Origin: Exilispira sp964581895
GTDB taxonomy: Bacteria; Spirochaetota; JAAYUW01
Assembly (NCBI GenBank): GCA_964581895.1
Contig: CAZOPR010000003.1
Span: forward strand, 186,001 to 250,000
DNA: 64,000 nucleotides
Direction: 5' to 3'
Shown here: one piece after another, positions 54,009 through 63,163 of the stretch
How positions within the stretch are numbered: position 1 is the first letter of the stretch
How the letters are laid out: each line of letters begins with the position of its first letter
The notes under the pieces: model-generated
Databases searched by the model: none
The model's input: the letters and a program-made list of their open reading frames with translations, nothing else
Told to the model about the DNA's origin: nothing
Translations under genes and position numbers: made by a program

Positions 54009-56075
54009 ATGAAAAAAGTTATTACTTCTGCATTGATTTACGCAAATGGACCTTTGCATCTTGGACATCTTGTTGAGTACATTCAAACTGATATTTATTC
54101 AAGATCCTGCAAGTTACAAAAAGAGGATGCAATTTATGTTTGTGCCGATGATACGCATGGAACACCTATAGAAATAAATGCAATGCAGATGAAAATAACT
54201 GCCCAGCAGTTAATAGAGAAGTTTCATAACGAACATAAAGAAGATTTTGATAAATTTTTTATAGCTTTTGATGAATACTATACGACCAATGGTATTAAAA
54301 ACAAAGAAATTGTCGAACTAATCTATAAAAAAGTTAAAGAAAATGGTTACATATATGAAAAAGAGATAGAGGCAACATATTGCGAGCATTGCAAAAGATT
54401 TTTACCTGATAGGTTTGTTAAAGGCACCTGCCCAGTATGCGGAGCTGAAAATCAGTATGGTGACACTTGTGAAAAGTGTAATTCAACATATAAACCGCAG
54501 GATTTAAAAAACAGTTATTGCATAGTTTGCGGAAATACTCCTGTCTTAAAAAAATCAAAACACTTTTTCTTTAAATTATCCAGCTTAAAAGATCAGATAA
54601 TTGAATATTTCAAAAGAACAAGTTTTCAAGAAGAGATAAAAAATTACCTTGTAAACTGGTTAAATGAAGGACTAAAAGACTGGGATATCTCTCGAGATGG
54701 TCCTTATTTTGGATTTAAAATACCGGATTCTGAGCAATATTTTTATGTCTGGTTTGATGCTCCAATAGGATATATAGGATCAACCAAAGAATATTGCGAT
54801 AAAAATAACCTTAACTGGAAAGAATACTGGACATCTAAAGATTCTGAAATATACCATTTTATTGGCAAAGATATTATTTACTTTCACTTTCTTTTTTGGC
54901 CTGCCGTATTGATAGCTGCTGGTTTTGCTTTGCCAAAACATATACAGGTTCATGGATTTTTAAATGTAAATGGGCAAAAAATGAGCAAATCAAGAGGAAC
55001 TTTTATCACTGCAAAAGATTTCATTGAAAGAGGTGGTGATCCTCAATATTTAAGGTATTATTATGCTTCACTTCTTGGAAATTCTGTAAATGATTTTGAT
55101 TTCAATGATTATGATTACAAAACAATTATTAATTCTAATTTGATAGGTAAATTTGGGAATTTAGTAAATAGACTATCAACATTTTTACTTAAAAATTTTG
55201 ATGGTAAAACAGATGAAAATATTGAAGATATTTATAATCAATTTAGTTCATTAAAAGAAAACTATTTTGATTTGCTAAATAATTTTGAATATAGAAAAGC
55301 CATAGAACTATTTCAAAAATATACAGATATAGCAAACAAATATTTTCAGGATAATCAACCCTGGCAACTTATTAAAACAGATAAAATTAAAACTCTTACA
55401 ATACTTACAACAACTCTTTCAATGATAAAAGATCTTACAATATGTTTATATCCAATAATACCACAGTATTGTAATGAAATCGCAAGACAACTCAATTTTA
55501 TAATAGATATTGATAATATCGGAAAACCACTTTTAACTCATAAGATAAATAGCAGTAATATTATCTTTAAGAAAATTGAAGATGATTTTACAATTATAAA
55601 AAAACCAGCAATTGCAGAAGTTCAAATTGTTGCTGGTAAAATATTAGAAGTTGGGGATCATCCTGCTGCAGACAAATTATATGTATTAAAGATAGATATA
55701 GGAAATGAAGTTCGAACTGTGGTAGCTGGAATAAAGCCATACTATTCAAAAGATGAACTTTTAAATAAAAATATCTGTCTTGTTGCAAACTTAAAGCCAG
55801 CTAACCTTAAGGGGATTAATTCTAATGGAATGATTTTAGCTGCAAGTTCTAAAGATGGAAAAGTTGGAGTGCTAACTCATAATCAAAAACCTGGAACTAA
55901 AGCAATATTCGAAAATGTAGATTATCCAGAGAGTTTTGAACAGATATCAATAGATAAGTTTAAAGAATTAGAAATTGTAAGCAGTGGTGATAATATTTTT
56001 TGCTTTGACAATAGTCTTATTTGTGGAAACGAAAAGGTTTTTGCCGACAAAAAAATTGCAGGGAAGGTTTCATAA
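54009..56075 (+). CDS. metG: Methionyl-tRNA synthetase with C-terminal tRNA-binding domain
   Basis: 688 residues. HIGH-type motif PLHLGHLVEY, two zinc knuckles (CEHC...CPVC and CEKC...CIVCG), KMSKS loop (NGQKMSKSRGTF), then a C-terminal tRBD/EMAP-like domain from about residue 570 (AEVQIVAGKILEVGDHPAADKLY in part). Charges tRNA-Met. GAAGGAG ribosome-binding site. The neighbouring secreted-protein gene starts 146 bases downstream, past an A-rich tract. Confidence 0.97.
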   Translation: MKKVITSALIYANGPLHLGHLVEYIQTDIYSRSCKLQKEDAIYVCADDTHGTPIEINAMQMKITAQQLIEKFHNEHKEDFDKFFIAFDEYYTTNGIKNKEIVELIYKKVKENGYIYEKEIEATYCEHCKRFLPDRFVKGTCPVCGAENQYGDTCEKCNSTYKPQDLKNSYCIVCGNTPVLKKSKHFFFKLSSLKDQIIEYFKRTSFQEEIKNYLVNWLNEGLKDWDISRDGPYFGFKIPDSEQYFYVWFDAPIGYIGSTKEYCDKNNLNWKEYWTSKDSEIYHFIGKDIIYFHFLFWPAVLIAAGFALPKHIQVHGFLNVNGQKMSKSRGTFITAKDFIERGGDPQYLRYYYASLLGNSVNDFDFNDYDYKTIINSNLIGKFGNLVNRLSTFLLKNFDGKTDENIEDIYNQFSSLKENYFDLLNNFEYRKAIELFQKYTDIANKYFQDNQPWQLIKTDKIKTLTILTTTLSMIKDLTICLYPIIPQYCNEIARQLNFIIDIDNIGKPLLTHKINSSNIIFKKIEDDFTIIKKPAIAEVQIVAGKILEVGDHPAADKLYVLKIDIGNEVRTVVAGIKPYYSKDELLNKNICLVANLKPANLKGINSNGMILAASSKDGKVGVLTHNQKPGTKAIFENVDYPESFEQISIDKFKELEIVSSGDNIFCFDNSLICGNEKVFADKKIAGKVS

Positions 56076-56220
56076 GCATTCTTAATTAATATGAATAAGG
56101 AAAAAGTAAAATAATAAAAAAAAATTAAATAAAAAATTGCAAAAATAAAAATAAATAAAAAATAAATTAAATAAAAAATTACAAAAAAAATAGAAAAAAA
56201 GAAAGAAAAGAAGAAAGAAT

Positions 56221-57699
56221 ATGAATAAAAATAATAAAAAATATAGGCAAATCCTTTTATTAACATGGTCTTTAATGTTTTATTTTACTCTTATTTTTAC
56301 TTTTTCCAATATTTGCTATGCCCAGGATCTTTTCATTTCAAAATATGGACTTGATAGGCAATCGATAGCATCTATTGCACTTCTGATATATGAATCCCCT
56401 ATTTTTGTTTTACCAGATTCAATAAAGATTTTTATCGATAACAATAAGGGGAAATTTGAAAAACTTTTAAATATTTACTTAAAAAATTTTGATAATGATT
56501 TAAGTCTTGAAATAGATCATAAAATTTATGATAGCAGTTCTGCTTCGATTGAATTTGAAAGGATAAAATCTGTTTTTGAAAATTTTGATTTAGATGAATT
56601 TAAGCTATTTTTACTTGATTTTGCAAGTCTTACCTTTACAAAAGATCAACTTTGTCAAAATTTAGAAAGACTTTTTATAGAAACTGCAAAAGAAAGAATC
56701 TCTTTTTCAGCTTTAACTATAAAACTTTCAACAAATGAAAATCTTTTCCTACACATAAAGGAACCTAAAAAATCGATAGAGCAGTATATTTTTTTCAAAA
56801 CTGATAATTTAAATGATTTATTATTTGAACTTTTAAGATTTGTTTTTAAGCAAAGACTATTTTTTACTACAATTTTACCTAAATCAATAGAGTTTAGTAA
56901 AGCAGAACAAACAAAATATCTTAATCTTACAGGTAGGGCATTTTTATATCCTGAAGCTGAAAATATGCTTGAATCAGCATTTTTATTGTATAGTTTAAGT
57001 GACATAATGGATTTGGTAAATAAATATACTGGACTTTCAATAAAAGATATAATCGAAGCAAAAACATTTTATTATAAATTAAGCTGGCTTAACGAAATAA
57101 CTAAAAGATGGGATTCATTAAACAATAATTCATTATTTAAATTCCCAAAACCTTATGGAATGATATTTGTTGATTTTATCAAAAATGAAAATGATAAAAT
57201 ACCATCTGTCAATTCTTTTGACAAGGTTTTTCAATTAAACCAGGATTTAATATCTATTGTATCTTTAGCCCAGGACCTTGGAATTTCTGAAAAACAAAAA
57301 AATCTTATAGAAAAAAAATTACTAAAGATTGGCTTTTCAAAAGTCATTTTCAAGTATGATTATGATAAAAATATATCGAACTTCATAAATAAAAAAGTTG
57401 TTTTTATATATTTAATGAAAAAAAATAGTGATAATATTTCTCCTTTTTTTATAGTGAATAAAGACAAGAATTTTCAGTTACAAAACATTTATATAAAATC
57501 ATTTTCAGAAATTTCGGCAATTTCCTATTTTGATAATATTGATATTTTGCTTCTTGTAAACAAACCTACAACAGATTCCCTTATGAAAACAATAAATTTA
57601 ATCCTTAAATTAAAATCAGAGCCAATTATTGCAAAAAGAAATCTCTTTCAAAGAATTATAGATAAGGTTATAGCCTTTTTTTCACCTTTATCTTTATAA
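56221..57699 (+). CDS. Large secreted protein of unknown function
   Basis: 492 residues. Signal peptide of about 38 residues ending in CYAQ, with an unusually long charged N-region (MNKNNKKYRQ). The mature part is mostly helical, rich in Phe, Leu and Lys, without recognised domains or repeats. It is followed 70 bases later by the secreted TPM protein gene, so a link to the envelope module is possible. The Shine-Dalgarno sequence is an A/G-rich run (AAGAAAG). Confidence 0.6.
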   Translation: MNKNNKKYRQILLLTWSLMFYFTLIFTFSNICYAQDLFISKYGLDRQSIASIALLIYESPIFVLPDSIKIFIDNNKGKFEKLLNIYLKNFDNDLSLEIDHKIYDSSSASIEFERIKSVFENFDLDEFKLFLLDFASLTFTKDQLCQNLERLFIETAKERISFSALTIKLSTNENLFLHIKEPKKSIEQYIFFKTDNLNDLLFELLRFVFKQRLFFTTILPKSIEFSKAEQTKYLNLTGRAFLYPEAENMLESAFLLYSLSDIMDLVNKYTGLSIKDIIEAKTFYYKLSWLNEITKRWDSLNNNSLFKFPKPYGMIFVDFIKNENDKIPSVNSFDKVFQLNQDLISIVSLAQDLGISEKQKNLIEKKLLKIGFSKVIFKYDYDKNISNFINKKVVFIYLMKKNSDNISPFFIVNKDKNFQLQNIYIKSFSEISAISYFDNIDILLLVNKPTTDSLMKTINLILKLKSEPIIAKRNLFQRIIDKVIAFFSPLSL

Positions 57700-57769
57700 T
57701 TTTTCTTTACTTATTGATTCAAATTTATTATATATATATTGAGGTTTTAAAAAAAGAAAAAGGATTAAA

Positions 57770-58657
57770 ATGAAAAAAGTTTTTTTAAATAGAAATCTAA
57801 AAAAATCTATTAAATTTACCTTTATATTACTTTTCTTTCTTATTCTGCTTTTTTACTTTTTACCAGCATCTGTATTAGCTCAGGATATTGTTGAAAAAAT
57901 TATAAGTTCTAAACCAGAAGGTTATGTTGCTGATTTTGCGCAAATTCTTAGTGATGATGATGAGCAGCAGCTTTTCATATTATCCAAGATAATAGATGAT
58001 AAAAGTAAGGATCAGATAGCTGTAGTTACAGTTGATACCTTAGGTTTATATTCTATAGAAGAATTTTCATATAAACTTTTAGAAAAATGGGGTGTTGGAC
58101 AAAAGGAACTAAATAATGGAATTTTGATAGTTTTAGCATTAAAAGAAAAAAAAGTAAGAATTGAAGTTGGATATGGATTAGAACCTTTAATAACAGATAG
58201 CATTGCAGCACTTATTATACAAAATTATGGTCTACCTTATTTTAGAGAATCAAATTATGGTAAGGGTCTATATAACATGGTTTACCAACTTGGCAATATT
58301 ATAGCAAAAAATATGGGGGAAAATTTTTCAGACTGGGTAAAAGAAGGTGGGCTTAAGGCTCAAGGAGGTAATGAAGGTATGGGATTTTTCTTTATTGTTC
58401 TAATCTTTATTATCTTTTTCATTTTTAGCTCTTTATTACGAAGACCAAGATTTTATGGTTATAGAAATAGGAGTGTAGCAAATCAGCTTTTTGGTGCTTA
58501 TCTTGCTTCAAGAGTTATGAGAAATACATTTTTTGGGAATAATATAGGCAATACTCACAATTCTGGTTTTGGAGGATTCCATGGTGGTGGTTTTGGGGGG
58601 TTTGGTGGCTTTGGTGGAGGTTCTTCAGGTGGTGGTGGCGCAACTGGCGGGTGGTAA
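57770..58657 (+). CDS. TPM-domain (YgcG-type) membrane protein
   Basis: 295 residues. Signal peptide, then the TPM domain (YVADFAQILSDDDEQQL, DQIAVVTVDTL, KWGVGQKELNNGILIVLA). One membrane helix follows at about 206-224 and the tail is a Gly-rich, Phe-rich low-complexity stretch ending GGGGATGGW, typical of the COG1512 group. Commonly found with LemA, as here. Function unclear; some TPM proteins bind metal or act as phosphatases. AAAAGG site. Confidence 0.9.
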   Translation: MKKVFLNRNLKKSIKFTFILLFFLILLFYFLPASVLAQDIVEKIISSKPEGYVADFAQILSDDDEQQLFILSKIIDDKSKDQIAVVTVDTLGLYSIEEFSYKLLEKWGVGQKELNNGILIVLALKEKKVRIEVGYGLEPLITDSIAALIIQNYGLPYFRESNYGKGLYNMVYQLGNIIAKNMGENFSDWVKEGGLKAQGGNEGMGFFFIVLIFIIFFIFSSLLRRPRFYGYRNRSVANQLFGAYLASRVMRNTFFGNNIGNTHNSGFGGFHGGGFGGFGGFGGGSSGGGGATGGW

Positions 58658-58701
58658 AAAAATAATTATAATGTTAGAAAAAATATCATAAAGGAATTAA
58701 A

Positions 58702-59337
58702 ATGAAAAAAATTGAGCTTTTTAAGGATTTATTTAAAGAAAACCTTTTAGAGATTAGAGAATTTAATGAATTATTCCCTGTTTTAATATTACAAAATTCT
58801 AATCCAAAAGAGATAAAGATATTTATTGAGCAAAAAAAGAAATATAATCAATTTTATAAATTTTTGCCTATCTTTTTAAGCATAGAATTTATACAAAATG
58901 CCAAAGATACATTCCCTGCTGATATTTTATATATCAAGGATTTCTCATCTCATCTTTTTGGTGAAGATTTATTCAAAGATATTCAAATAAATAACAATTT
59001 TTTAAGGTTAAATATAGAAAGAGAATTAAGATCTAAAACCTTTGTTATTACTTCATCAAGCTATACTTTTAATTCAAAAAGTGATATTGCTCATTTCACC
59101 AAAGATTTATTGTTTTCGCTAAGATATGTTATTTATGCTTATTCAAAAATTAAAAATTTTAATATCTCTTTTAAGGAAGAATCTGAACTTTTTATTTCAT
59201 TATTGAATCTACTAAATTTTTCAGATACTTCTAAAGTTGTAAATGTTATAAATTCAAAAGGGGATTATGATTCAACTCAAAGATTTGAAATTCTTTACAA
59301 CAGCATAAATTTCTTGATTTCTAAAATTGAAATATAA
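58702..59337 (+). CDS. Uncharacterised TPM/LemA-associated protein
   Basis: 211 residues, cytoplasmic. From memory, similar proteins are encoded between TPM and LemA genes in other anaerobes; the recurring segment here is FPADILYIKDFSSHLFGEDLF followed by LNIERELRSK, where others have a conserved LRLQCERELRGK-like stretch. That pattern faintly recalls nucleotidyltransferase accessory folds, but I see no catalytic residues. AAAGGAATT ribosome-binding site; 44 bases after the TPM gene and 54 before lemA. Confidence 0.6.
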   Translation: MKKIELFKDLFKENLLEIREFNELFPVLILQNSNPKEIKIFIEQKKKYNQFYKFLPIFLSIEFIQNAKDTFPADILYIKDFSSHLFGEDLFKDIQINNNFLRLNIERELRSKTFVITSSSYTFNSKSDIAHFTKDLLFSLRYVIYAYSKIKNFNISFKEESELFISLLNLLNFSDTSKVVNVINSKGDYDSTQRFEILYNSINFLISKIEI

Positions 59338-59391
59338 ATTTAATGAAATAAATAAAAAATTAAAATCAATAAAAGGAAATTTGGAGGAAAA

Positions 59392-59949
59392 ATGAAAATA
59401 AAAGGTTGGATTATTGTAGTAGTTATTCTTGTTATTCTTATCCTTGTTTCTATTTCTGCTTATAACAATATGATTTCTCTTACTAATTCTGTGGATGAGT
59501 CATGGGCTCAGGTTGAAAATCAACTTCAAAGAAGGTATGACCTTATACCAAATCTTGTTGAAACAGCAAAAGGTTACATGAAATTCGAACAAGAAACCCT
59601 AATTGCAGTAACAAAAGCAAGAGCATCGGTAGGACAGGCTCAAACAGTTGATGAAAAAATCAATGCAAATAATCAACTTGAAGGTGCATTATCAAGACTT
59701 TTAGTTGTTTTTGAAAAATATCCAGACTTAAAAGCAAATGAAAATTTTGTAACTTTAATGGCTGAACTTTCAGGAACTGAAAATAGAATTGCAGTTGAAA
59801 GACAGAGATACAACCAGAAGGTTAGAGAATATAATACTTATATAAAAAGATTTCCAAATGTTATTATTGCATCTTTGTTTAATTTCAAAGAAAAGCCATA
59901 TTTTAAAGCTGTAAATGAGGCAAATGAAGCGCCAAAAGTGCAATTTTAG
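59392..59949 (+). CDS. lemA: LemA-family protein
   Basis: 185 residues, full length. One N-terminal membrane helix, then SVDESWAQVENQLQRRYDLIPNLVETAKGY (in essence) and the final helix-rich region ending FNFKEKPYFKA, diagnostic of LemA. Extracytoplasmic helical bundle of unclear function. TTGGAGG site. Forms a unit with TPM and the 211-residue protein. Confidence 0.95.
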   Translation: MKIKGWIIVVVILVILILVSISAYNNMISLTNSVDESWAQVENQLQRRYDLIPNLVETAKGYMKFEQETLIAVTKARASVGQAQTVDEKINANNQLEGALSRLLVVFEKYPDLKANENFVTLMAELSGTENRIAVERQRYNQKVREYNTYIKRFPNVIIASLFNFKEKPYFKAVNEANEAPKVQF

Positions 59950-60042
59950 TTATAAGTATTGATTTTACTTAATTTTAATTCTTTTTAATATTCATTCTAT
60001 TTTTTTATTTTATATTTTTTATTTTATAAAACTGAAAATTTT

Positions 60043-60834
60043 ATGGAAGAAAAACAAAACTTTTTTGAGGATAAAGTTGAAGTAGGAGCAAAAAAACTTA
60101 AAAATATAGCCGAAACTTTACGCTCCCCTCAAGGTTGCCCATGGGATAGAAAACTTAAAATAGAAGATTGTGCCGAATATATTTTAGAAGAAACATATGA
60201 AGCAATAGAAGCCATAGATAATAATGATAGTGAAGGCTTACTCGAAGAACTTGGAGATATTTTATCTCAAGTTTTTATGATATCCCAAATTGCAAGCGAA
60301 CAAAACTTATTTGATATATCTGATGTTTTTAATAATATCTGTCAAAAACTAATTTTCAGACATCCACATGTTTTTAAGGATGAAAAGGCAGATAGTGCAG
60401 AAGATGTACTAAAAATCTGGAATAGACAGAAATTAATCGAAAAATCAAAAAGAAAAAATATAATAGAAGGAATCCCTAAAAATCTTCCATCTATTTATAT
60501 ACTTATTAAATTATTTCGTAAAATTAAGCAGCATCCAGAGATTTTTCAAAAAATTAAAGATTCGGTATGTTCTTCTTTTGAAAATATTAAAAATCAAAAG
60601 GAACAGTTTTTTCAAAATATAGACAAAGAGTTTGATAAAAATATCGATAAAAATATTGATCAGCAAGATTTATCCATGGATAAAGAAAGTTATTCTAATA
60701 TAATTTCAGATTTTTTATATCTAATAATATTCATATCTTTTTTATATGAAATCGACCCTGAAAAACTTTTAAGAAAAAAAATTGAAAATATTTATAAAAT
60801 TTTCGAAGATAATGAAAAGAATACTAAAAAATAG
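60043..60834 (+). CDS. mazG: Nucleoside triphosphate pyrophosphohydrolase MazG
   Basis: 263 residues. The catalytic metal-binding pattern is clear in the N-terminal half: CPWDRKLKIEDCAEYILEETYEAIEAID, then LLEELGDILSQV. The C-terminal half is a second, weaker MazG-like repeat interrupted by an Asp/Lys/Asn-rich insert (about residues 194-212). It hydrolyses noncanonical or excess NTPs. The ATG lacks a good ribosome-binding site. The MBL gene starts 12 bases after its stop. Confidence 0.92.
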   Translation: MEEKQNFFEDKVEVGAKKLKNIAETLRSPQGCPWDRKLKIEDCAEYILEETYEAIEAIDNNDSEGLLEELGDILSQVFMISQIASEQNLFDISDVFNNICQKLIFRHPHVFKDEKADSAEDVLKIWNRQKLIEKSKRKNIIEGIPKNLPSIYILIKLFRKIKQHPEIFQKIKDSVCSSFENIKNQKEQFFQNIDKEFDKNIDKNIDQQDLSMDKESYSNIISDFLYLIIFISFLYEIDPEKLLRKKIENIYKIFEDNEKNTKK

Positions 60835-60846
60835 TTAAAAATCAAA

Positions 60847-61704
60847 ATGCTAAAGCTATCTATAACAAAAATGAAACCTCCCTTACTTTTAAGAAATAAC
60901 GGATTTTTATCCGTATTTTTTTTAGGAGTCGGCTCTGCATTTTCAAAAAAAATTTATCAGAATAATATAATTATTATTAAGGGTGAAACATCAATTTTTG
61001 TTGATTTTGGTACAAGAGCACCATTTGCCTTAAATGAGATTGGACACAATGTTTCATCAATCAATAATCTTATTTTGACTCATTCTCATGCTGACCATAT
61101 TGGTGGTGTAGAAGAGATATTTTTATTTAATAGATATGGTTTTAAAAAAAAGGTGAATTTAATTGTACCAGAACCATATTTAAATATTCTATGGGAAGAA
61201 AGCTTAAAAGGTGGTTGCAGTTACTCTGAATATAAAGAATCAAGTTATCTTTCAATTTTTGATTTTATAAATTATATAAAACCAGAACCACTTTCTATTA
61301 AGTATAAAGAAAAAAGACTTTTTTACCAGGTAAAGATAGATAAAATAAATATTATCTTTTTTCAAACAAAACATCTTCCATCTGATACCGATGACCTTTA
61401 CAAACATCATCTTACATTTGGTTTAATAATAGACAATAAAATTCTTTTTACCTCTGATACAAAATTTGATAAAGATTTTATGGAATTTCTGGTCAATTTT
61501 TTTAAGATTCAATATATCTTTCATGATTGCCAATCCTATAAAGGTGGAGTGCATGCAAGTTTTGAAGAAATTTGCTCTTACCCTTCTTATATTAAGGAAA
61601 AGATATTTTTGATGCATTATCAGGACGATTTTGAAAAGCAAGATATAGAAACTCATAAATTTTTAGGATTTGCAAAGCAATGGCACTACTATAACTTTTT
61701 TTGA
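60847..61704 (+). CDS. Metallo-beta-lactamase-fold hydrolase
   Basis: 285 residues. HxHxDH motif THSHADHIGG (His79, His81, Asp83, His84), later ligands in FTSDT and the HDCQSYKGGVHASFEE loop. The N-terminal LGVGSAF...DFGTRAP pattern is that of tRNase Z-like and related MBL hydrolases. No exosite arm of tRNase Z is apparent, so it is more likely a general hydrolase. No clear ribosome-binding site; an alternative start is at 60871. Probably coupled to mazG. Confidence 0.85.
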   Translation: MLKLSITKMKPPLLLRNNGFLSVFFLGVGSAFSKKIYQNNIIIIKGETSIFVDFGTRAPFALNEIGHNVSSINNLILTHSHADHIGGVEEIFLFNRYGFKKKVNLIVPEPYLNILWEESLKGGCSYSEYKESSYLSIFDFINYIKPEPLSIKYKEKRLFYQVKIDKINIIFFQTKHLPSDTDDLYKHHLTFGLIIDNKILFTSDTKFDKDFMEFLVNFFKIQYIFHDCQSYKGGVHASFEEICSYPSYIKEKIFLMHYQDDFEKQDIETHKFLGFAKQWHYYNFF

Positions 61705-61786
61705 ATTTTGTTTAATTTTTTTTTAATTCTGTTATTTCTTTATTAAATAAAGCAAAACTAATTTATCTATTTTTTGGAGGATATTG

Positions 61787-63163
61787 ATGCACAGTGTTAA
61801 AGAATTACTAAATTCAAGTTCTATAGTTAAAGATGTAACAGTTGCTGGCTGGGTTAGAACAGTTAGAGATATGAAGAATATCTATTTTATAGAGTTAAAT
61901 GATGGTTCTACTGTAAAAAATATACAGATAGTATTTGAGCAAGAGGAAAATTTACTTAAAGAACTTGAAAGATTGACAACAGGAAGTAGTATAAAAGTTA
62001 AAGGAGAGCTTGTCGAATCTCCTAAACCTGAACAAAAGTGGGAAATAAAAGGTAAAGAGCTAACAATTTACTGTATCACACCAGCAAACGAGTATCCACT
62101 TCAAAAGAAAAAACACTCATTTGAATTTTTAAGGACAATAGCTCATCTAAGACCAAGGACGAATACTTTTGGTTCTGTTTTCAGAGTTAGAAGCACTATA
62201 GCTTATGCTATACATGATTTTTTCCAGAAAAATGGATTCTTTTATATTCATACTCCTATTATAACAACTTCTGATTGCGAAGGTGCTGGTCAGATGTTTC
62301 AGGTCACAACCTTAAATATGGAAGAGATTGCTAAATCTGGCAAACTAAATTATGAGGAAGATTTTTTTGGCAAAAAAGCTTATTTAACAGTTTCTGGGCA
62401 ACTTGAAGTTGAAAATTTTGCTCAAGCTCTTTCAAAAGTTTATACCTTTGGTCCGACATTTAGAGCTGAAAATTCAAACACATCGAGACATCTTGCAGAA
62501 TTCTGGATGATAGAACCTGAAATGGCTTTTTATGAATTGGAAGATAATATGCAACTTGCTGAAAGTTTCATAAAATATATCGTAAAATTTACACTTGATA
62601 GACATCCAGATGAATTTGAGTTTTTTGATAAATGGGTTGAGCAAGGTTTATTAAAAAGATTAGATAATGTTTTAACTTCAACATTTGAAAAGATTACATA
62701 TACCCAGGCGATCGATATACTATTAAAAAGTAATAAAAATTTTGATTTCCCTGTTTCATGGGGGATAGATATGCAATCTGAGCATGAAAGATTTTTAACA
62801 GAGGAATATTTTAAAAAACCAGTTTTTGTTACCGACTATCCATTTTCTATAAAGGCTTTTTATATGAAAAGAAATAATGATGGTAAAACTGTTAGAGCAA
62901 TGGATTTACTTGTTCCTGAAATAGGTGAAATCATAGGTGGTTCCCAAAGAGAAGATGACCTTTCTATGCTATTAAAAAACATAGAAGAAAAAGGATTAAA
63001 TAAACAAGATTATTGGTGGTACATAGATCAAAGGAAATATGGATCAGTTCCTCATTCAGGTTTTGGACTTGGATTTGAAAGGACAATTCAATTTGTCACA
63101 GGTATGAAAAATATTAGAGATGTCATACCTTTTTTCAGGGTTCCAGGTTCAGCGGAATTTTAA
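61787..63163 (+). CDS. asnS: Asparaginyl-tRNA synthetase
   Basis: 458 residues from the ATG at 61787 (GGAGG six bases upstream; an in-frame TTG one codon earlier is less likely). N-terminal OB anticodon-binding domain, then class II motifs: FRAENSNTSRHLAEFWMIEPEMAF (motif 2, in part) and SGFGLGFERTIQFVTG (motif 3). The last stretch FFRVPGSAEF is the standard terminus, which differs from aspartyl enzymes. Overlaps the convergent gene at its 3' end by 29 bases. Confidence 0.96.
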   Translation: MHSVKELLNSSSIVKDVTVAGWVRTVRDMKNIYFIELNDGSTVKNIQIVFEQEENLLKELERLTTGSSIKVKGELVESPKPEQKWEIKGKELTIYCITPANEYPLQKKKHSFEFLRTIAHLRPRTNTFGSVFRVRSTIAYAIHDFFQKNGFFYIHTPIITTSDCEGAGQMFQVTTLNMEEIAKSGKLNYEEDFFGKKAYLTVSGQLEVENFAQALSKVYTFGPTFRAENSNTSRHLAEFWMIEPEMAFYELEDNMQLAESFIKYIVKFTLDRHPDEFEFFDKWVEQGLLKRLDNVLTSTFEKITYTQAIDILLKSNKNFDFPVSWGIDMQSEHERFLTEEYFKKPVFVTDYPFSIKAFYMKRNNDGKTVRAMDLLVPEIGEIIGGSQREDDLSMLLKNIEEKGLNKQDYWWYIDQRKYGSVPHSGFGLGFERTIQFVTGMKNIRDVIPFFRVPGSAEF

